From positions 124,001 through 188,000 of the forward strand of contig NZ_VJZS01000004.1 in assembly GCF_007097385.1 (NCBI RefSeq): a DNA stretch of 64,000 bases. The letters are read 5' to 3'. Source of the stretch: Flavobacterium sp. ZT3R18 (GTDB taxonomy: Bacteria; Bacteroidota; Bacteroidia; Flavobacteriales; Flavobacteriaceae). Positions 60,689-64,000 of the stretch are shown piece by piece (position 1 is the first letter of the stretch; every line of letters begins with the position of its first letter). Position numbers and translations under genes: made by a program. The notes under the pieces are model-generated. The model did no database searches. It was not told where the DNA came from and worked only from the letters and a program-made list of their open reading frames with translations.

Positions 60689-61036
60689 TTAGAAAAGTTC
60701 TAATTGTTGTGAAGGTTTATCCGTTTCTACAGGTTTTTTTCCATAAAAAAGTTCCATCATCCCAAATTGTTTATCGGTTATTTGCATTACCCCAATTTTG
60801 CCATGTTCAGGTAAATTATTCCTAATTCGTTTTGTATGTACTTCGGAGTTTTCTCTACTGGCACAAAACCGCATATAGATAGAAAATTGGAACATAGAAA
60901 AACCATCGTCCAGTAATTTCTTGCGAAATCCACTGGCAATTTTACGCTCTTTGCGCGTTTCGGTGGGCAGATCAAAAAAGACTAATATCCACAAACTTCT
61001 ATATTGGTTTAAACGGGTGTAATGTTCGTCATACAT
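60689..61036 (-). CDS. cas2: CRISPR-associated endonuclease Cas2
   Basis: 115 residues from the ATG at 61036 (MYDEHYTRLNQYRSLWILVF); the frame continues upstream into cas1 but that part is not Cas2-like. WILVFFDLPTETRKERKIASGFRKKLLDDGF has the conserved Asp of the ferredoxin-like fold, and FSIYMRFCASRENSEVHTKRI follows. It overlaps the end of cas1 by 8 bp. Cas2 with Cas1 inserts new spacers. Confidence 0.95.
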   Translation of the reverse strand: MYDEHYTRLNQYRSLWILVFFDLPTETRKERKIASGFRKKLLDDGFSMFQFSIYMRFCASRENSEVHTKRIRNNLPEHGKIGVMQITDKQFGMMELFYGKKPVETDKPSQQLELF

Positions 61037-61925
61037 AAAGAGGATATAAAATTTTCCTTGCTGTTCCCTCAAAACATTCGTGTAAGGAATGTGTAGTTCT
61101 ACTCATCGCGACCATCAACGGACTATTCTTTCCGTCAATAAAAACATCTATACTGGCAATACTTAACAATTGTTTTTTTATATCTGTTGTCAATTCGTCG
61201 TATGAATCTTCGGTTTCCATAATGTGACACACGATCAAGTCCACGTACGGCCGATAGGGCTCCATAATATCATCGGCTAGGCAATAGGCGTTGTATTTGT
61301 TGCGATGAAAGATACCTAAAGTGGGTAACATTCCGGAACTGACAATTGCTCTTGCTGTAATCGCTCTCAAAATGGCATAGCCATAATTCAATAAATTATT
61401 GGGCGGAATTCCTTTTTGTCCTCTAGTGAAATTTTCTACGGTGATGAGGTTTTGCCAATAATAAACAGCTGCTCTGGATTCGTGATTGAGTGCATCTCCC
61501 GATGTAACTTCTTTTGCCCAAAGCTCCATTTTTCGGCACGGTATTCCTTTTTCTTTGAGAAGTCCCGCTTGGTTCATAATTTTGGCACTAATAGTTTGTT
61601 GCCACAAATTCTTTTTGAGTGGGGCAGAAGCATTAATTTGGTTTTTAAAACGCTCTGTTTGTTCGGTATGTCCGTTGAGTGGCATTAACAAGCCAATAGG
61701 CAAATGATACTGGTCACAATTGATTAATGCCACATTATTATTGGTCAGTTTTTCGAGTAAACCATTGGTAATCGTGATTTGCTGGTTCTCCAAAACGATA
61801 ACACCAATATCTTCAATAGCCACGGTTTTGGTTTCTTGTTCCTTGTCGGGATAAGAGATTACTATTTGTTCATTTTTAGTGCTCAAATAAGCGGGATTGC
61901 CGAAGAAAAGGGTTCGTTTTATCAT
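61029..61925 (-). CDS. cas1: CRISPR-associated endonuclease Cas1 (type II)
   Basis: 298 residues. The beta-strand N-domain starts MIKRTLFFGNPAYLSTKNEQ. The helical catalytic domain shows NHESRAAVYYW, GIFHRNKYNAYCLADDIMEPYRPYVD, which supply the Glu-His-Glu/Asp metal site. Length and sequence fit the type II-C integrase. It is translationally coupled to cas2. The usual cas9 neighbour is 857 bp upstream, displaced by a transposase unit. Confidence 0.96.
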   Translation of the reverse strand: MIKRTLFFGNPAYLSTKNEQIVISYPDKEQETKTVAIEDIGVIVLENQQITITNGLLEKLTNNNVALINCDQYHLPIGLLMPLNGHTEQTERFKNQINASAPLKKNLWQQTISAKIMNQAGLLKEKGIPCRKMELWAKEVTSGDALNHESRAAVYYWQNLITVENFTRGQKGIPPNNLLNYGYAILRAITARAIVSSGMLPTLGIFHRNKYNAYCLADDIMEPYRPYVDLIVCHIMETEDSYDELTTDIKKQLLSIASIDVFIDGKNSPLMVAMSRTTHSLHECFEGTARKILYPLYV

Positions 61926-62012
61926 TCTTTTTTGGATTTACAAATTTATAATCAGCTGTTTATAAATAAAAACACTTCGCTAAAACATTAGGCTAAAGCC
62001 TTTTAATCTCAT

Positions 62013-62766
62013 TTTTTTGTTGAATGGGCTAAAGCCCAATCCTATTGAACCCTATAACTTTTGAATTGTCTTCAGAATTGCCTCCATGAATTGCCACCAG
62101 CTTTTGAATTGCCTCCAGCTTTAGCTGGAGGGAGGATATGATAATAATGTAAATGGCTTTAGCCAAATTCTATTCTTTTTGAAACTTATATTTAGTGATA
62201 AATTCGTTGTATTCTTCCTCAAATGTTTGTTTGCTATGATGTTCTTCTTGGTTTTTAATATAATTTCGAACTTTATCAACCATAGATTCCGAAACAGAAA
62301 CCGCAAAATATTCATCTTGCCATTCAAATTTATTTAAACACAATTTATTTTTGTTAATCCAAAACGAAGATTCCCCTTTTATGAGTTGCATAATTTTTTG
62401 AATGGTTTGATCAGCTCCTATAGAAACCAAACAATGACAATGATCTGAATATCCATTAACATAATCAACAAAAATCCCTTTCTCTTTGGCATTTTCTTTA
62501 ATGTGATGCCAAACTTTTTGTCTTAATTCTTTGTTGTCCAAAAAAGGAATTCTGTTTTTTGTACTCCAAACAAAATGGATGTAGGTTTTGATATAAGGCA
62601 TAATTTATTGTTTAAATTGCTTATGATTTTTTCATCAATTGCCTCCATTTTTAAATGGAGGGGGATGATAATTGATTTAGGAAAGGCTTTAGCCGAAATA
62701 TTTTGGCTAAAGCCATTTTGTTTATTCCTGTTTTTTGTTGAATGGGCTAAAGCCCAATCCTATTGA
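62013..62766. mobile_element. IS200/REP-type unit between cas1 and cas9
   Basis: A 36-bp perfect direct repeat containing TGAATGGGCTAAAGCCCAAT lies at 62013-62048 and 62731-62766. Between are the transposase gene and palindromes on both sides: CCTCCAGCT-TT-AGCTGGAGG at 62112-62131, CCTCCATTT-TT-AAATGGAGG at 62642-62661 and several GGCTAAAGCC copies (61991, 62155, 62685, 62705). These are REP-like ends of an HUH-type element. Confidence 0.75.
62170..62601 (-). CDS. IS200-like / REP-associated tyrosine transposase
   Basis: 143 residues of the Y1 HUH transposase family. PYIKTYIHFVWSTKNRIPFL is the opening, GYSDHCHCLVSI contains the H-x-H metal pair, and MVDKVRNYIKNQEEHHSKQTFEEE carries the catalytic Tyr. 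The protein is the normal length and looks intact. Its REP-like flanks suggest a REP-associated (domesticated) transposase rather than a classic IS200. Confidence 0.9.
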   Translation of the reverse strand: MPYIKTYIHFVWSTKNRIPFLDNKELRQKVWHHIKENAKEKGIFVDYVNGYSDHCHCLVSIGADQTIQKIMQLIKGESSFWINKNKLCLNKFEWQDEYFAVSVSESMVDKVRNYIKNQEEHHSKQTFEEEYNEFITKYKFQKE

Positions 62767-62782
62767 TTTTTGAATCTAGAAA

Positions 62783-64000
62783 TTAATATTCTCCTAGTTG
62801 AACAATTTGACCTAAATGATTGATGCGGACTTTTGTTATGTTATTTATTCCATTTATTCCTAACCGTTTAAATGAAATATCTTTAAGCTCTTTTTTATCT
62901 TCAACTGTAGTTTCTAAATGATGTCTAAAAAAATAATCTTTTATCGTAAATTTCTGCACCCTGAAAATATTAGGACTAATTAAATGATAGTTACTTGGAT
63001 TCAATAAATCCATTTCGTGTGGATTAAAACTCTCCGATGGAAATATAAAAAATTCATTTTGTTTCATAGAAAACAAGAACTCCCAACCTTTCTCATGGGT
63101 TTTATTAATAACTGACAAGCCTAAATTCCTGCGAACTACAGCATCGTAAAACGAGACAACTTCTTCTTGTAGATTGCCTTTTTCGTCTTTGTAAATAGCT
63201 ACATGATGATTGTTCCCTGTGCTAACAAAGTCAACAGGAATAGGGTTGTTATTTTCGTCTAAAATTTCATTGCCAAAATGGTCTTTTTTGGTATGCAAAG
63301 CTTGTGCATTGCTCACTCCGCTAATACTTACTCGTTTTATTGCAATTCCTTTTTCTTTATTTTGCCAAATAGGATTCTCGTCCAGATTAACAAATGCTTT
63401 TTTAGGGTCTCCATTAAATTCGTTCAAACGATTTTGAAGAATGGTTTTTAAGCCAATGTCTATTACTTTATCAATTTTTAAATCGGGTGTAATGTCTTTT
63501 CTAATGGTATAATCAGCTTCTAACCAGACTATTTTTACTTTTTCTGGAACTACAATATTGTCTTTTAAACTAACATAAACGGGTGTTTTGTTTAAAGCAT
63601 TTTTACCTGTAAATGCTTTTTTAGGGTCGTTGCCATTTTCTTGCAATCGTTTCAAAAGGGCTTCACGATATTCTTTTTTCGCCACTTTTTGGATGTATTC
63701 TTCAGTAAAATTTGCATTTACTTTCTCTTCTTTGGTTGCATATTGTTGTAATTTTCCATAAACAGTTTCTTTATGCAATTGTCCTCTTGGTGTAAGCTGA
63801 ATTTTTTGATTGGTTCCGCCGCTCTTTTTAGTGATATTTTTATTTTTGGTAACCACTTTATTTTTGGCTTTATAGGAAATCAAAATACTTTCGAGTTGCT
63901 TTTTAGCTTCCTCTCTAAAGTTTTCCATTGGAGCTTTAAAACGTAGTTTGTTATTTTTATCCCTTTCTAAATATTTGGTTTCTATTCCGTAAATTGCTCC
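62783..64000 (-). CDS. cas9: CRISPR-associated endonuclease Cas9, C-terminal part
   Basis: The frame is open from the stop at 62783 to the window edge, 405 residues. GAIYGIETKYLERDKNNKLRF comes first, then PMENFREEAKKQLESILISYK and LTPRGQLHKETVYGKLQQYAT, which lie just after the RuvC-III motif in type II-C Cas9. The rest is the PAM-interacting domain, with IWLEADYTIRKDITPD-type beta strands, VDFVSTGNNHHVAIYKDEKG and the end RINHLGQIVQLGEY. The RuvC and HNH catalytic residues are outside the window, so integrity cannot be judged. Confidence 0.95.
   Translation of the reverse strand, partial: GAIYGIETKYLERDKNNKLRFKAPMENFREEAKKQLESILISYKAKNKVVTKNKNITKKSGGTNQKIQLTPRGQLHKETVYGKLQQYATKEEKVNANFTEEYIQKVAKKEYREALLKRLQENGNDPKKAFTGKNALNKTPVYVSLKDNIVVPEKVKIVWLEADYTIRKDITPDLKIDKVIDIGLKTILQNRLNEFNGDPKKAFVNLDENPIWQNKEKGIAIKRVSISGVSNAQALHTKKDHFGNEILDENNNPIPVDFVSTGNNHHVAIYKDEKGNLQEEVVSFYDAVVRRNLGLSVINKTHEKGWEFLFSMKQNEFFIFPSESFNPHEMDLLNPSNYHLISPNIFRVQKFTIKDYFFRHHLETTVEDKKELKDISFKRLGINGINNITKVRINHLGQIVQLGEY

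Overview
The window is chromosomal DNA of a Flavobacteriia bacterium, most likely a Flavobacterium. The basis is AT-rich sequence without Shine-Dalgarno sites, a TonB-dependent receptor with a carboxypeptidase-regulatory-like domain, a choice-of-anchor L surface protein, DUF349 and DUF5606 proteins, 2TM/LytTR signalling, a fused CcoN-CcoO cbb3 oxidase subunit, and a type II-C CRISPR-Cas locus with 46-bp repeats. The species is not determined. I see no rRNA or tRNA gene.

Layout. 1-8.6 kb: the N-terminal part of a large secreted surface protein, an ABC exporter pair, an uncharacterised 352-aa protein, a nucleoid-associated protein, a pRiA4b ORF-3-like protein, and an LpxR-like lipid A deacylase coupled to a small protein that has a truncated second copy. 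9-15.7 kb: TonB-dependent receptor, DUF2141 protein, TPR-like periplasmic protein, a LytS-type histidine kinase with a C-terminal 2TM domain, three stand-alone 2TM proteins and a LytTR response regulator, all on one strand. 15.8-21 kb: CDP-alcohol phosphatidyltransferase, heme A synthase, a toxin-antitoxin pair, CCA-adding enzyme and threonylcarbamoyl-AMP synthase. 21-33.6 kb: an envelope polysaccharide/LPS region with GT2 enzymes (three WaaE-like paralogues plus a remnant of a fourth), Wzi-like protein, DUF5672 protein, polysaccharide deacetylase, GT9 heptosyltransferase and a Kdo-kinase-like protein. 33.8-42.4 kb: housekeeping genes (dapD, a second toxin-antitoxin pair, ruvX, mqo, a FUSC transporter, def, a DUF5606 protein, mazG).

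42.4-53.8 kb is a micro-oxic respiration regulon: a Crp/Fnr regulator divergent from ccoI-ccoS-ccoNO-ccoQ-ccoP-ccoG-ccoH and a TauE/SafE-like protein, then convergent hemN. Three Fnr-like palindromes of the form ATGAT-N4-RTCAT lie upstream of ccoI, ccoS and hemN. 54-57 kb: a DUF349 protein and a zinc-finger protein with a pRiA4b ORF-3-like core. 57.6-64 kb: a ParDE pair with an 18-bp operator palindrome, then a CRISPR array of 31 identical 46-bp repeats and 30 spacers, then cas2, cas1 and the C-terminal 405 residues of Cas9, all cas genes on the minus strand. An IS200/REP-type HUH transposase with flanking palindromes and a 36-bp perfect direct repeat separates cas1 from cas9.

The most notable signals are: a CRISPR spacer that closely matches a dispersed intergenic repeat of the same chromosome; a 20-bp-armed hairpin that overlaps the first CRISPR repeat; the transposase unit inside the cas operon; a 163-bp MITE-like element with 20-bp perfect terminal inverted repeats inside the cco cluster; and a second small element that has split a transcription terminator. 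Intergenic regions are rich in short palindromic repeat families.
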